From positions 7,629,665 to 7,693,664 of the forward strand of contig JAHWDD010000003.1 of assembly GCA_023897205.1 (NCBI GenBank): a DNA stretch of 64,000 bases. Reading direction: 5' to 3'. This DNA is from Exophiala sp. HKRS030. Its lineage: Eukaryota; Ascomycota; Eurotiomycetes; Chaetothyriales; Herpotrichiellaceae. Of the stretch, positions 21,371 through 33,610 are shown piece after piece (position 1 is the stretch's first letter; each line of letters begins with the position of its first letter). The position numbers and the translations under genes are program-made. The notes under the pieces are model-generated. The model was not told where the DNA came from and made no database searches. It worked only from the letters and a program-made list of their open reading frames with translations.

Positions 21371-22900
21371 ATGTCCTTCCTCACTCTTCACTATCGCGCC
21401 ATACGACGACGAAAGAGGAGACTTGCTAACAGCGAAGTCAGTTCATCGCCAAACACTAGCCCAGCCTCTTCAAGACCTCGAAGAGGGGGAAATGCGGCTA
21501 ACACGAACGGATCTGCCTCCGTCCAGCGAGGGATAGGAACGGCAGATGATCGTCGACAAAGCCTGAAATTGACAGTGAAGGCTCCACCAAGCAAGCTACG
21601 AGAAGTTATGCGCGCAAACGAAGTCGAAGCGCTGCATGACGTGCTAGGCGGAGGCAAAGTCCTTGATGGCCCGAGAAGTACTAGAAGGCAGGCCCTAGCT
21701 GCCGCTGCACCTCGACAGGCACCCCAGGCTTCGAAACCGAGATACGCTGAAGTGCCAAGCGATGACGACGAGGAAGATGAGGAAGACGAGGAAGAAGACG
21801 ACGACGACGCAGAGGATGATGACGATGATGACGACGATGATGTTGAAGAGGACGAAGTAGACGATGAGGACACGCCTCAGAATGACTTTGATGAGCTTGG
21901 TGCTGAGCCAGAGGGTGGCACTGAGGATGATGAAGACGTGGAAATGGTGGAAGCCCCGCCATCGTCTTCACCACCGAAGCGACTGCCCCAGCCGAAAGCA
22001 CCCAAAATTACCCTCAAAACCCCGGCTCGGAATGAGCCCAAGCAGACTGCTAAACCAAAATTTGTAGTAACTCCTGCCAATGTTGGGCCTCTCAAATCGG
22101 TTGAAGATCAGGAAATGGAGGATGATCCCGACGACGAAGAAGACGCGTCATCCGAGTTGAGCGAGGAGGATGACGACGGCACAAATCTAAACGAGGAAGA
22201 CGTGGAAGGTGAGGAAGATGACGCTGAGGCGGAGGAGGACGCTCCGGCAGATGGAGAAGAGATTGAAGTCGATGATGAGGACGACGACTTGGACAGCGAC
22301 AGCGACGGAACACCAGCATCAGGCTCGGCCACTCCAGATCTCAGTAGGATGACGAAAAGGCAGAGAGGTCGTGAGGAAGACGCAAACGCACTTTTGTCTC
22401 TGGACATGGCACCACAACAGCGCAAGGTGAGACGCTGACCCCTGGCACCATGTGTCTATGCTAACATACCCACTTGTAGTTCTTCACGGACGAAGAGAAA
22501 GCTATGAGAAAGGATGAGCATGCGAGAAAGAGAAAGGAACTAACAAAACGTAAGGTTCAGGAGGAAAAGACAGCTGCATTGAATAGATTGGTGAGACTCT
22601 TGCATCAGAGATTCCTAGTCTTTACTAACGCAGAATATCAAGCTCAAACCACAGGCTTCCAAAGCAAGAGGCGCAGCTCCAAAGCCAGAGACCCTGGCGG
22701 CGGCGGCTGCGGCGGCTGCATCGCCCTTCGATTTCGAAAATGCGGTCCCGAATGCCAATCCAATTTATACCAGATGGATCAGTACCAAAGACGGAATCAA
22801 GCTCGGTGTACCAGAGGAATGGTTGGGTAAGAGCGTCGGCAGCTACTTTGGCCCACCTTTAGCCACCACCAATGGCGGTTTGATTCAGGAGGTTGACTGA
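21371..22900 (+). CDS. IES2: INO80 chromatin-remodelling complex subunit Ies2 (PAPA-1 domain)
   Basis: Subunit of the INO80 nucleosome remodeller, which activates its ATPase. Exons 21371-22426, 22480-22590 and 22634-22900, all phase 0, introns of 53 and 43 nt with CTAAC branch points. The N-terminal half carries the short conserved LKLTVKAPPSKLRE followed by very long Asp/Glu tracts (about residues 135-190 and 250-320). After MTKRQRGREED comes the PAPA-1-like basic helix (TDEEKAMRKDEHARKRKEL) and the C-terminal NPIYTRWISTKDGIKLGVPE motif that defines the family. Length about 477 aa from this ATG. The true 5' end is uncertain: an acidic exon at 20895-21029 may belong. No frame break despite the repetitive sequence. 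Confidence 0.85.
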
Positions 22901-23424
22901 GATAATTATTGATAAAAGCATATCGATAGTTGCAGCTATGACTAGCCTGATCATACTCATAAGCTTGATGGTCGACAAGCCTTACAGGGACAGCATAATG
23001 AGACGAGGTGACAGCGCAGCAGGCCATACTCAAAATAAAAAGCGTCGGGCTCATTTCTACGAAAATGTGTTCCGTAGCCCAGCTGTTGACAACAAATGGA
23101 GACAGTCTGACCCGTGTTTGTGCGCATGTCAATAGACATAAGTCGCCGAGATGTAGAATGAGCTGCACATTGGCGTCTGGGTTGCTTTCTGTGATGTGGA
23201 GATGTGGCAAGTCTCTTGATATAGAAGTCCTTGCGTGCTTTGGTCATTTAGTCGCACAAGACATATGTGTTTTTCGACGTAGTGTTGGTAACAGTAGGTA
23301 ACCTGTGTTGCAATAGAGCTTCGAGTGATGACGCCCATGTTGTCCCATGGATAGGCATAGACCTTTCCCGCAGACCGAGTCCTCCGAAGATGCGTGCACG
23401 CTCGGTCATGTTGTGAGGTTGTTC
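22901..23424. other. Gap between convergent Ies2 and microprotein genes
   Basis: About 520 bases of 3' flank. Overlapping frames on both strands (22797-23428) are shadows without family resemblance. Confidence 0.4.
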
Positions 23425-23753
23425 TCATCCTTGCTTTCCATTACTGGTCATGGGTTTCGATGAACCTGGAGGAATTTCAATCATATTCGGACCCAAATTT
23501 GCGGCATCAAGTTCCCTGTTGGATGTAAGAGTTAGCAGTCATTTGGAGACCGCAACATAGTCAGTGCGTACTGTTTCTTTTTCAGCCTCTCCATCTCCAT
23601 CTCCTCGAATGCGGGTTGGAATGTCATGTATCCTGCAGGCGAGTTAGCGAAATGTCCGAACAGGAACATCGAAGTCGCTTTACCATTTGCAACACCAAAC
23701 CCGACCACCATAGCCAATCCAACCAGCCGCCCTCTCATATCTTCGAACCTCAC
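23425..23753 (-). CDS. Three-exon microprotein with one membrane helix, 73 aa
   Basis: Not annotated by any single open frame: exons 23684-23753, 23572-23632 and 23425-23515 splice in phase. Intron 1 (51 nt, GTAAAG...CTAAC...CTGCAG) and intron 2 (56 nt, GTACGC...CAACAG) have good signals. The product begins MRFEDMRGRLVGLAMVVGFG, a probable single membrane segment, continues VANGYMTFQPAFEEMEMERL and a Lys-rich coil, and ends in a polar tail (EIPPGSSKPM). I recognise no named family; the layout (short N-term helix, then TFQPAFEE) looks like small organelle membrane proteins of fungi, which is inference. The stop-free unspliced reading is an artefact. Its start lies only 249 bp from that of Mus7, on the other strand. 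Confidence 0.6.
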
Positions 23754-24002
23754 ACAGGATAAGGAGGGAAAGGAAGGGAAGGTCGGGCCTACAAGAGATG
23801 GTCGCTTCTTTTAACATTTGCAGGCGTGCGCAGTCTATGTGGTTTGAGAGTGTTCCGTCGCATGATTTTATGATCCGCCGTTGGAATATTGCTCCGCTGG
23901 AGCATTGTGTCTACCGAGCACGCGTCTTTTACCGACTATGAAAACACGCGACTGAGCCAATCCACAAACCACAAATGACAACGATCCTGCAATGGCTCAG
24001 CC
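23754..24002. promoter_or_regulatory. Compact divergent promoter, microprotein / Mus7
   Basis: 249 bases separate the two start codons, so both genes must use one short bidirectional promoter. A G/A-rich block (AAGGAGGGAAAGGAAGGGAAGG, 23760-23781) lies near the microprotein start. Confidence 0.5.
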
Positions 24003-27000
24003 ATGGTCAATTGGAAAGATAGGGGCTATGTGCCTGACTCCGATGAGGACGATGAAGGAGTCGATCCGTTCGTCGGCCCAGAAGGCGAACGCGAAAGGTC
24101 AACAGAGATTCGTGCCTCACCAAATCCGCTCGATCGGTTGAGTGGTGGTATCTTATTGCGGAACCAGGTCAACTTCCCACGGGGTCTGAACTCGACCAAC
24201 AACGACGCTGAGAGTCAGCTGGTGTCTGTCGACCATGATGCCGCTTTACCTTTGGCCAGAGATGATGCACTTTCATTGTCTCAACAACTTCTTACCCCGC
24301 CAGCAGATGCTATCATCCAAAATGCGATTGGACCAGCCGAAATTCTGGAAAGCGGGCATGGTGCGACTTTGCTTGATGCCACGGCCTCCCGCTTAGAAAC
24401 CGAGTTGCGCAAAGGCTTGCAGACTGTGAAGGAAGTCCTTGAATGGCACAATGTTGCAGACGATACGGACAGTCCTCTGTCATCTCTGCCATCGTCAATA
24501 CAGAGTTCTCCTGGCAAGCCTCATTCCCACCACGGACAAGATCTTGGTCTGGGAAACATTCAACCCGAAGCATTACGAACTGCTGCCGCTTTTCACGAAC
24601 AATTCGCTACGCGGCGTTCTCTAAGAGCCCGAGCTCCGATTCAACTACATCCGTACGCCTTGGAAGCTGCAAAGTACCAGCAAGATTGGAAGTCGCGGGT
24701 CTGAAGCCAATTCGCGATTCTCATATTGCATTACAAGCAGCACAGGCCCCTTCAGCTATTGGCGAGTCTCAGGGTACGGAGGCATTTCCTAGTAGCCCAC
24801 TACAAGCATCACACAGGAGAAATCAACCTTCGGACTACTTCCAGGCAGAGGACGAAGATGAGTCACAAAGCCCCGTACGCGGTGTAAGAAGTGGACGTCT
24901 GCAATTGCCGTCTTTCGAGCTTGGTGAGGAGCTCCCAGACTTGTCGGATCTATTGAAAAAAGACTATGCAGACAATGTCACATCTTTGAAAGGATATGAG
25001 AAGAATACGCGCCAAGAATTGAGCACAGAAGGCACGACACTTGACGATGATCGTGTCTTTGACATTCCTGAGGATGAGGCGGGGCCCAACTCTCCCTTGC
25101 GCACAAGGCGAAGAACATTTTATGTTCCGCCGTCCCCTCCCCGATCTCGTGGCCCTATATCATCTCCCAGCACGTATGTGCCGCAGTATTCTCGCTTATC
25201 GACCGCCGGATCTCCCTCCTTCCTGCCCTCGCCGTTCCTTTCTTCTGATAGGACGAAGAAAAAAAGGCACCAAACAGTGTCACCGGAGGGCTCGGAAGCC
25301 GAGGTGATGGGCATTACCGATGAAGAGTCCGAATCTCCCAGCCTTTCGGTATCAGAAGTCAACCAGCATCAAGGTGTCCGGAAATTTCAACGAAAAATAA
25401 AAGGAGTATTGCCCGCATCCTGGCTTAGACTAGATCGGGAACAGCAGAAAAGCAAGTTTGACAAACCCCGGCAGCCTCACTCGCCTACAAGAACCAGGGC
25501 TGAGAAAGGGGTTGCTCAACGTCTGCCAAGCTCTACCATGCCGACGACCAATCTGTCTGGCACTCATTTGACGTTCGACGATTTGAATGGACTTGCATCG
25601 AGTGAGAGTGACTCTGACTGGTCGATTGGGGCAGGTTTTGGAGAAGAGGACAACATTCGGCAATCGTCATTTGTAGACGATGTCATTGAAGATAACACTA
25701 TTGACCATATGTTACCAACGAGGAAAAGAAGCCAGGGGCATGTTGAAGGTCGCAGGAGCAAAAAGTTGCAGCAACAGCTGCCGGCGCTTTGGTCGAATGT
25801 TGACGCCAAAGCACGTCCAAGTCAGTCTGGAACACTATCGAGGAGGGTGTCGAACAAATCACATAAGCATCCAAGTGGACGGGCGAGAGAAAGACAGAAC
25901 AAAAGGCGAAAGAGGAAGTCTCCGACAACCCGAGTGACTGTCTTCGACGCGCCCGGGTTCGAGGAGGAGCGCGTACCACGATATCTGAAAATCGCAGCCA
26001 GACAAACACTGGATGTTCCTCTTACTGCCGGTTTCCAGGACACGTCGAAGAAGTTTTTCCGGCTTGCGACAAGACGAGACACGCAGGACATTACTGTTGC
26101 CTTGCGTGGTTGGCAATCTCGTCGTGGTAGTCGCTACGCTGTCGCAGCCCGTGGACCTGGGGCTTTGAACTTGAACAGGGTACCACAACCAAAGCCAGGA
26201 CCTGCAACTCCTCTTATGGACACAGAAATGCGTGATACACACCCCGAGCTTATATCCTTGAAACGTTCGACTAATCAGACGCTGGAACGCATTCGTGACC
26301 GTCAACATAGAAAGCAGTCAACGCAAGCAACCTATTCCGTTGCAAACCACGCCGCGCGCTCAGTGCTTCGAGAATGCTTCAAACCACGATCGAAACTTCG
26401 TCTACGCCCGACAGAATCTATGGGCCCCCTGGCATCCCATCCTATGTCCAGATCAGCCCGGGAGCTCGCCAATTCACGACTATCATTGCCTCGTCTCGTT
26501 GTCAAGTCGACTACAACCACAACTACAAATACCAGCGATTCAACTTTCCAGGGAGATTCAATCGTGGAGCCACCGGTATTGCCGGCAGCACAGCGACGCC
26601 CAAGGTGAGTCCTGTTCTTGTAATAGTAAAGAGTCCATGCTTACTCCTGTGCTAGAAAACAACGTCCTTTGTCCCTTGAACAACGTCAGATTATGATGAT
26701 TCAGACACAGGACGATACTGGGACCCCAGCATTTGATGAAGCCGTTTTGTTGACAGGTGAGGACGTCAAGCATGACATGGAGACTGCAGTGGTCTCCTGT
26801 TTCACTGCCCTAAATCCTGGGAACGAGATTCTGAGTATAGGGCGTGCCACATCTGGTGCTGGTTCCTCCAACGATTCTGTTCTTTGCTCAACAATCGCAT
26901 CAATGGCCAACTTGAACCGGCTCTATGAGCCAAGTGGTAATACGACGAGTCTCGTCATGCCGAAGAGAGCAGAACCGATTCTGGCTGGACTATGGATAGC

Positions 27001-30000
27001 GTCAATAAGTAGCCACGACATGGTTGACAACTTATTCAACCACATTGCAAAGGTTATCTTACAGGACCCAACCTTACTCGCCCATCACAGCGTCGAGTCG
27101 ACAACCTCCGACAGATCGGACTTCGGGGATGATCGAGCACATTACAGCCATGCTCTCCTAGTCAAGGATCTGCTAAAATCTGTTGACAGCATTGTAAAAT
27201 GGCTTAACTCATCCATCTGGTTCGCAAGCTCAGACGACTTGGTCGATTTTGTGTTGATCGTGGCTACGAATCTAGAACGACTGGCTTGTGCAATCCAGGA
27301 GAAACTTGAACTTGGCATCATCAACCTGCGGGTCCATTGTCAGACACTTCCACTTCTCAATTTTCTTGTGATTATGTGCTATCAGCTTCAAAAGTTTGCT
27401 CAATTTGTCAATGTCGATACCAAACAGCTTCAGTCAATTCGTGTATCGTATGATGTTCTAGTCAACAACGCATTGTCGCTTGCTCTCCACCCAACTCGGA
27501 TAGAGTTGCTTCTTGGCTACCTTGTCGGTCTTTCTAGACTTGACTACATTTCAACGACTGATGTATCCGACGAACTCGACGCTATGCTCATTGCGCATCA
27601 GTTTAGCCAGGCTGATTTTTGGCCAAAATATCTAGACGGAATACTATTACGAACTTTTGGCGATATCAACAAACACCATGGGCCATCACTCACTTACACA
27701 ATCGTCGTTATCGGATGCCTTCACTCGATCGATATCGGGCGCAAATCAAAGGGATCAGATCATGAAACGCTTGCCATCCTGAGCGCTGCCGATCTTGTTG
27801 TTTTGCAGAATGCTCTTTGCGATTATCTCAAATTCTTCTCAGATATAGAGTCTAAAAGCATTCAGCATAAACTTGAGCTTCGGCAGGGAAACCGCTTAAG
27901 CGAACTTGCGAGGTTCGGTTCTGTCGCGTTTAGGTGGACCTTTCTGCTCTTACACGCTTTCGGGGGCCAATGTGCTGATCAATTACTCAAGAAACTTCTC
28001 AAGAATTATGGTGACAGAAATATGCAGAATTTTTTCTCCTCCGGGATTGACACACTCGCACCGTCATTTCTGACTGCATTGGTTCCAGCATCCCAGATTG
28101 TTCTAGAGCCAGAGGATACAGACTTCCACATATTCCTCAAGCTTGTGGCTTTAACACTGGGCTTTCAACAAGCAGATGGCAATAATCATGCGGCAGCGAG
28201 AAAGCTGGCTTCACGGAAGCAGTCGTTGATTTTCAGCCTTCTACCCAACAACGTATTTCAATTGAATGAAGAGCAATCATTGACATATCAAGACCTTTCA
28301 GGAATGGCAAATCGTTACAATCTGTTTTCAACCATGTATCACTACGCCCCTGCAGGGTCCAGGCCGCCACTTGCCAATATACGACTGTTAATTGAATTTC
28401 AAAACTCTCATGAGGCCGTCTGCGAGCAAGCGTTGAAATGCTGGGCAAGCCTTGGAAGATCACTCGTCGTGCAGGGCGGGTCTGATGAGGAATACTTAGC
28501 TCTTGGTGAATGGATTAGCAGTATGTTCTTGCAGATTCTTGAAAAATGGCAAAGCATTCCAGTGAACCACGAAGGGAACAGTGATGAAGAAAGACTGATT
28601 CACCGGACGAACAGCAGCACCACAAGTTCCCATATGTGCAGGATCCTTCAAACCTGGATCGGCATGATAGAAATCTGTGTTAGTGAACGTCAGGCGAGGC
28701 TATTCCTGCTCCAGCTTTCCCTTGACCAGATCATGGAACACACGCCACAGCACTCTCATGCATTGCCAGATACTGTCTTCACTCAAGTTTTCGTCATCAT
28801 CTCTACTTATCTTAGGAAATCCCCGGATGCAAGCGAGACCAACTTGATCAGAGATCTACAGCCTAGCCTGCAAACCTTGATCACCAATTACTATAACGCC
28901 CGGGTTCAGCCTAAAGACGAAGTCTTGGTTGCAATGACAGAGACGTGGTACCTTCTTGCGGAATCGATGGTGAACGGGAAGTGCGCTTTTTGGGACAATT
29001 ACATCAATCCAGCCTCTATGTCCTCGTTTGAACAGATGGGCAGCTCGGAAATTTCTCGCAATTGTTGTATTCTTTTCCTCAGTAAAGCAATCGGCAAGCA
29101 AGAGTTTCTAGCCACCATCGACCATTTCTACCTCTTCGAGCAATGGCTTACTGGATTGCTGAGAGCAAGCGAAGGCATCAAATTTGAACATCTGCTCACT
29201 ATTAAACTATTTGAAGTTGCACCAGAAACCCTGGACTTTGCTCTTTTGCGACGAAAGCTCCAGGACAATGGGGTGGACGTGCTTCGATTGACCAAAGATG
29301 ACTTGATCAAAAATCGGCTGTTCATTCTCAGGCACATTATTCGAAAGATACACGCGCTATCATTGGATAATAGCACATCAAACTGCGGCATTCTGTCCAA
29401 AGTCGAGACATTGAAGCTATTGAAGGCTATCCAAAGGGTCATGAGAAAGACTTGGGAAAATTTGTCGGGCGAAGCCAAGGCGGTATATACAATGTTCATC
29501 CACAACGTCATTATCGAGATGACAGCGTACAAGATCAAAGGATTTGAAATAGATGCCTTCTATTCAACACCGGAACTGCTCGATCAGGATGACCCGGGAT
29601 CGGCAGAATGGCAGCTTTTTACGAGACAATTTGTTGCTGGACAGGATATCATGTCCAGCGACAACTTCTCGGCAGCAACACATAATTTCCGCGTTTCTTT
29701 GGAAACGTGCTGTGTCAACAAGAGTGAGAAAAGTTTCGTGTCCAGAGGTATCAAACTATTTGGCGCAGCGTACGCTGCTCACTTGGATGATATTGCGAGT
29801 CCCCTGATCAATACCGTTCAGCAGCTGTCCTTCATGCAAACAGTCTTTCCCGAGGTTCTCGTCTCGGCGTTCGACGACAGTGCTCCAGAGGCGATCTATG
29901 CGCTGCCAATCACTGAGCTTGTCACCATCATTCTAAAAACAGTTCGAGAGCGCGGTGACTATGGCGACTGTTCGGCCATGGAGCTTCTAGCCCGCTGGAT

Positions 30001-30603
30001 CGCAATGACATTACACGCTGTGTTCCGCATCCTGCACCGACAGCATTGCGACTTCGCAGGTGTATCCGTTCGCCAATACGTGCACGTTGCCCATCTACTC
30101 AAACTCGTCATACAAGCAGCCACGGCATTTTCCCTGTTGACTGGCACCTACCCGCAGTCTCAGCCCATTAATCTGCTGTATGAACATTCACAGAACTACA
30201 TCTATTGGACGTACGAATACGTATGCACGGCGTGCAAGATTGCATACAACCCTCTCGATCCTGTATTGAAAGAGCTATGTCCCGATCCCACGGAGCGTGC
30301 ACGCTTCGGATTCGGCCTGGACATGCCGAGCGTTGAAAGCGACCCTTTCGCCGACGAGGAGGTAGAAAATCTGCGCAAAATTGTTCATAGATCGTTGCAG
30401 TCGGGACGGAGAACGAACTGGTCACGTGTCGGGTTTGACCACGAGGGACGGCCGCTATGGAGACATATCAGAGCTCGTGTTGGCGTTGCTCGGGCGAGCT
30501 CGCTCCTTACGCCTTCACATTGAATCAGGCAAAGGTGCTCGTGGAAGATGAGGTGGAGGAGTTGAGGCGCATCATGGTGATGTTAGGATTGAAGCAGATG
30601 TAG
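24003..30603 (+). CDS. mus7: Mus7/Mms22-family replication-repair protein (two apparent frameshifts)
   Basis: Large fungal member of the Mus7/Mms22 family, a substrate adaptor of the Rtt101-Mms1 type ubiquitin ligase needed to rescue stalled replication forks. Exons 24003-26604 and 26656-30603 (51-nt intron). It starts MVNWKDRGYVPDSDEDDEG, the usual acidic N-terminus, and carries the family motif RSLRARAPIQLHPYALEAAK near residue 215. About 700 residues of Ser/Arg-rich disordered sequence follow, then a long helical domain from about 870 to the end. Frame is lost at 24697-24699, where one G continues into GLKPIRDSH, and at 30492-30494, where one G adds the C-terminal GELAPYAFTLNQAKVLVEDE and moves the stop from 30523 to 30603. 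Full length about 2183 aa, in the range of the family. Confidence 0.92.
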
Positions 30604-30741
30604 GACAGATACTTCCCAACATAGACAGTTTATGCCCTCAACATAGATCAGAATTGATTCGTCATGGATACGCTGTTCGATTTACTAATATGTCCATTGT
30701 ATGTGACAGGCACGTACATATGCATGGCTAAAATCCGTTGA
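30604..30741. terminator. Short convergent 3' region, Mus7 / Vps52
   Basis: Only 138 bases separate the two stop codons, so the 3' UTRs of these converging genes must be very short or overlap. No specific terminator motif identified. Confidence 0.4.
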
Positions 30742-32759
30742 TCACCGACCTTTCGATTCTTTGATCAATGTGCCAAAATGTTCTTTCTGTTCTTCGGCCA
30801 GTTTCCCCTTGGCATCGCTGATGATGGTCAATACTAGACTGTAATTATTGTACAAGAATTTCGCCTTTTTGCTTGCGTCACCACCAGCACCTTTTGACAA
30901 TTTGCCTATCAAAGTTTCGTATTCGGATCTCAGGCGTCCGAGACTCTTGGAAATGGGTTCGTCATCTCCGGCTTCGGCGGACAAGGCAAGGATACTGTGT
31001 AAAAACTGGCCAAACCTCTGGGTGATGAAGTGCGGTGCAGAAGATGATTTCGAGCCATCTGAACTTCCTCCGACAAGGGAGAAAGCGGCGGCGGCGCCTC
31101 TTACACTTGACACTGGGACCTTTTTTAAAGAGTCGACGTGTAGATCCATGATCATCTGAAATCGTGGCCATAGTAGGATGGTGGTGTAATTGATATAATT
31201 ATCCGCAACAGGGACTTTGCGGCGTTGAAGATCGAAGGCGAAATGCTGATTCAGTCGAACACACAGCAGGACGCCCTGACTGTCATTGGATGTATCGACA
31301 AGTTGCTTCGTGAGAGTGTGCCCCATACTGAATGTCGAATCAAAAATTTCGGAAACTCGACGTGAGATCTGCTGGTAGGTGGATGTGGCAGAGAAAAGCT
31401 CGGTACATACTGAGTATTCGGCGGACACGTTGTCGATGAGGGCAAGATTAAAGTTACGAAAGGGGACTTCCATATAGTGGTAGCTTGTGGATTTACTGTC
31501 CTCAGCCAGATAGGCGGGTAGAGCGTTGTCGACTTTGGACTTCAACAGGTCTTCTCGCTTGCCTAAGTTGAACGAGTCGTGGGGTGGTGGGTTCGGTTTC
31601 GAGCCGCCGAGAACATTTTTGCGGGGAGGGGCAGGATCAGACCCGAGAAGGTCGTACTGGTCGAACGTATGGAGTTGTAATGAGGAGAGAGCATGTTGAT
31701 ATCGAGAGAAGTTGCTGCTGTAGTACCATTTCATGGTATTGACATAGGCCTGAGCAATCTCGTCGGCCAAAGTGGCGTGGTGACGAGCGAGAAATGAATA
31801 GAGATCTTTGTACTTGAGGAGTGTTTGTTGCTGAATCACCTGGGCATTGATGTTCGGAGATCGAAGAGCTTTAATCTGGGCCACAATATAGTCTCTTATG
31901 CGCTCCACAGCCTTAGCCTTGAGATCATCGAGTAAAGGTTTCAGATCATAGAGTGCTTTGACGTGTTCCGAAGCTTTCTCCTTGGCTTCAATCAGGAGAG
32001 AACGTGCCTCGATCTCTTGGAGTGCTCTGAGGAAGTTATCATCAATGCTTCCTTCGGCAATGGACCTGACGGTAGCGGGAGACAGGCTGAGGTCCTCTAC
32101 AGCAGGCCCAAGGAGCTTTTCGACTTTGCGGCGATTGTCTAGCTTGGCGTTCAATTGAGTCGATCGAGCCTGGAGATTCTCGATTTCGGCAGAAACTTGA
32201 CCAAGTTCGGCTTTGAAATTAGTAAGGTAGGTCTCAACACTCTGAAGAACTTGGTCGCACTCCGCTATTGACGTGTGAAAATCCTGATACTTCTGACGGT
32301 TTTCACTCGCACTCGTGAGAAGAGCAGGAGTGGAAGATTTGAGATTGGTCTTGGACGAAGATTGCTGTTCCACATATTCCTCGAGGCTCAACCCTTCAAA
32401 GTCGATGTTTATCTTGGGGGCTTTTCTCTTCTTGTATGTCTTGGCCTCCACATCTTCCGGTGAGGTTCCCAGAATGTTTCTCAGCACCTTCAAAGGGTCT
32501 GGAACGTCCGGCGGAGGTCGTTGTTCGAAGCGCAAAGAGGAACCATTGGCCGCAGTCCGTGGAGGTTGCACGAGGGACGTAGTGGAGGTATTTGCGCTTA
32601 GATCCAATGAGGAAGATGATCTTGTTGAATTATATAGACCAAGCCCGGGCCGCTGGGGCGGCGCAAGGTTCGAGTTCTTGCGGGGGAGGGTGAATAGGAA
32701 CGTAGGGGAGTCAGCGACCCGCTGGCCGCTACAGGTCCCATCAAACGATCGGACCACAT
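30742..32759 (-). CDS. VPS52: GARP complex subunit Vps52 (one apparent frameshift)
   Basis: Subunit of the GARP tethering complex (Vps51-54) that receives endosome-derived vesicles at the trans-Golgi. Intronless. The real ATG is at 32759, giving MWSDRLMGPVAASGSLTP as in other fungi; a GTG two bases on starts the wrong frame. One more base in the GGGGG run at 32682-32686 (plus strand) joins this start to RKNSNLAPPQRPGLGLYNST and the rest, for 672 aa (yeast 641). After a Ser/Pro-rich lead come PKINIDFEGLSLEEYVEQQ, a coiled coil (about 150-240) that builds the GARP bundle, and the helical Vps52 domain (TMKWYYSSNFSRYQHAL, YHYMEVPFRNFNLALIDN, LWPRFQMIMDLHVDSLK). Confidence 0.94.
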
Positions 32760-33610
32760 GGCAGCGTCAAGGATGGGGGGTTGTTTATGTTATAAAGCCA
32801 TATCTGGCCGAGGAGGTAGTTCGGAGCGAACAGTTGTGAAAAGCTGGAGGGCCGCGAATCAAATCAAATCAATGCCTCTGGGAGACAATGGCTCTCGTAG
32901 AGTAGACCAGGCGTGACCACGTTACCACAATCAGACAAGGCTGAGGCACACTGCCAACTGCCCCCAATTGAGACTAGTTCTGATGCGTGAGGCTCGGAAG
33001 TCGCGTTCTCAGAAGGGGAAAGTACGGACATGCAGGCGAGCATTGACGACAAACTCGCCAAGCTTCACGAGGATGGATCAGAACGTGGGCCCAGAGATGG
33101 GATTAATGTAATGACAGAGGAGATCTGGCTTTTTCTGTGGTCTGATGCTGTCATTCTGGCCGTCTTTTGCGTCACAGATTGTGCGGTCCTGAAGTTTTTC
33201 TCATTTTGCCTCCCCCGCTTCTTGCTCGCCTGGTTGAGGGCTCCCAAGTACAGTGGCGGACACTTCGTTGATCCCACATTACTCAACCTGAGCCCTAGTG
33301 TTTTAGTGGCCATCTCAATCCAATTGGTAGACCGAGGGCATTTGAAAGTGGGAGATTTTTGAGATTTTACTGTGGTCTGGCCGCTGCACACTACCACTTT
33401 GCAACTTATTAGTGCTACGAACCGCCGCTACCACCACCACTACCACCGCCAACACTACCACTACCACTACCACTTCTCCAACCATCAAACCCTCTCTTTT
33501 TATTTCTATCCCTTCGATTCATCACTCGACACAGCAACTTCTCCTCTCTTGCTCATTCCGTATTCAGAAATATCTAACCTCTCCTTCGCATCTTCCATCC
33601 ATCTTTCACC
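32760..33610. promoter_or_regulatory. Divergent upstream region, Vps52 / eIF5A, with ACC-rich leader
   Basis: 851 bases between divergent start codons. The 200 bases before the eIF5A ATG are strongly pyrimidine- and ACC-rich (ACC/ACT repeats 33424-33475, then TCTTTTTATTTC and CTCTCC blocks). Such CT-rich leaders are typical of highly expressed fungal translation genes, so this is probably the eIF5A core promoter and 5' UTR. Confidence 0.55.
33424..33475 (+). repeat. ACC/ACT trinucleotide repeat in eIF5A leader
   Basis: Imperfect run of CTACCACCACCACTACCACC-type triplets upstream of the eIF5A start codon. No frame through it links to eIF5A, so it is a leader or promoter repeat. Confidence 0.7.

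Noticed and set aside
21391..21873. Long antisense poly-Ser frame
   Set aside because: It is the mirror of the Asp/Glu codon repeats of Ies2.
32755..32757. GTG start for Vps52
   Set aside because: The overlapping ATG at 32759 begins the conserved MWSDRL start; the GTG frame is correct only after the frame break.
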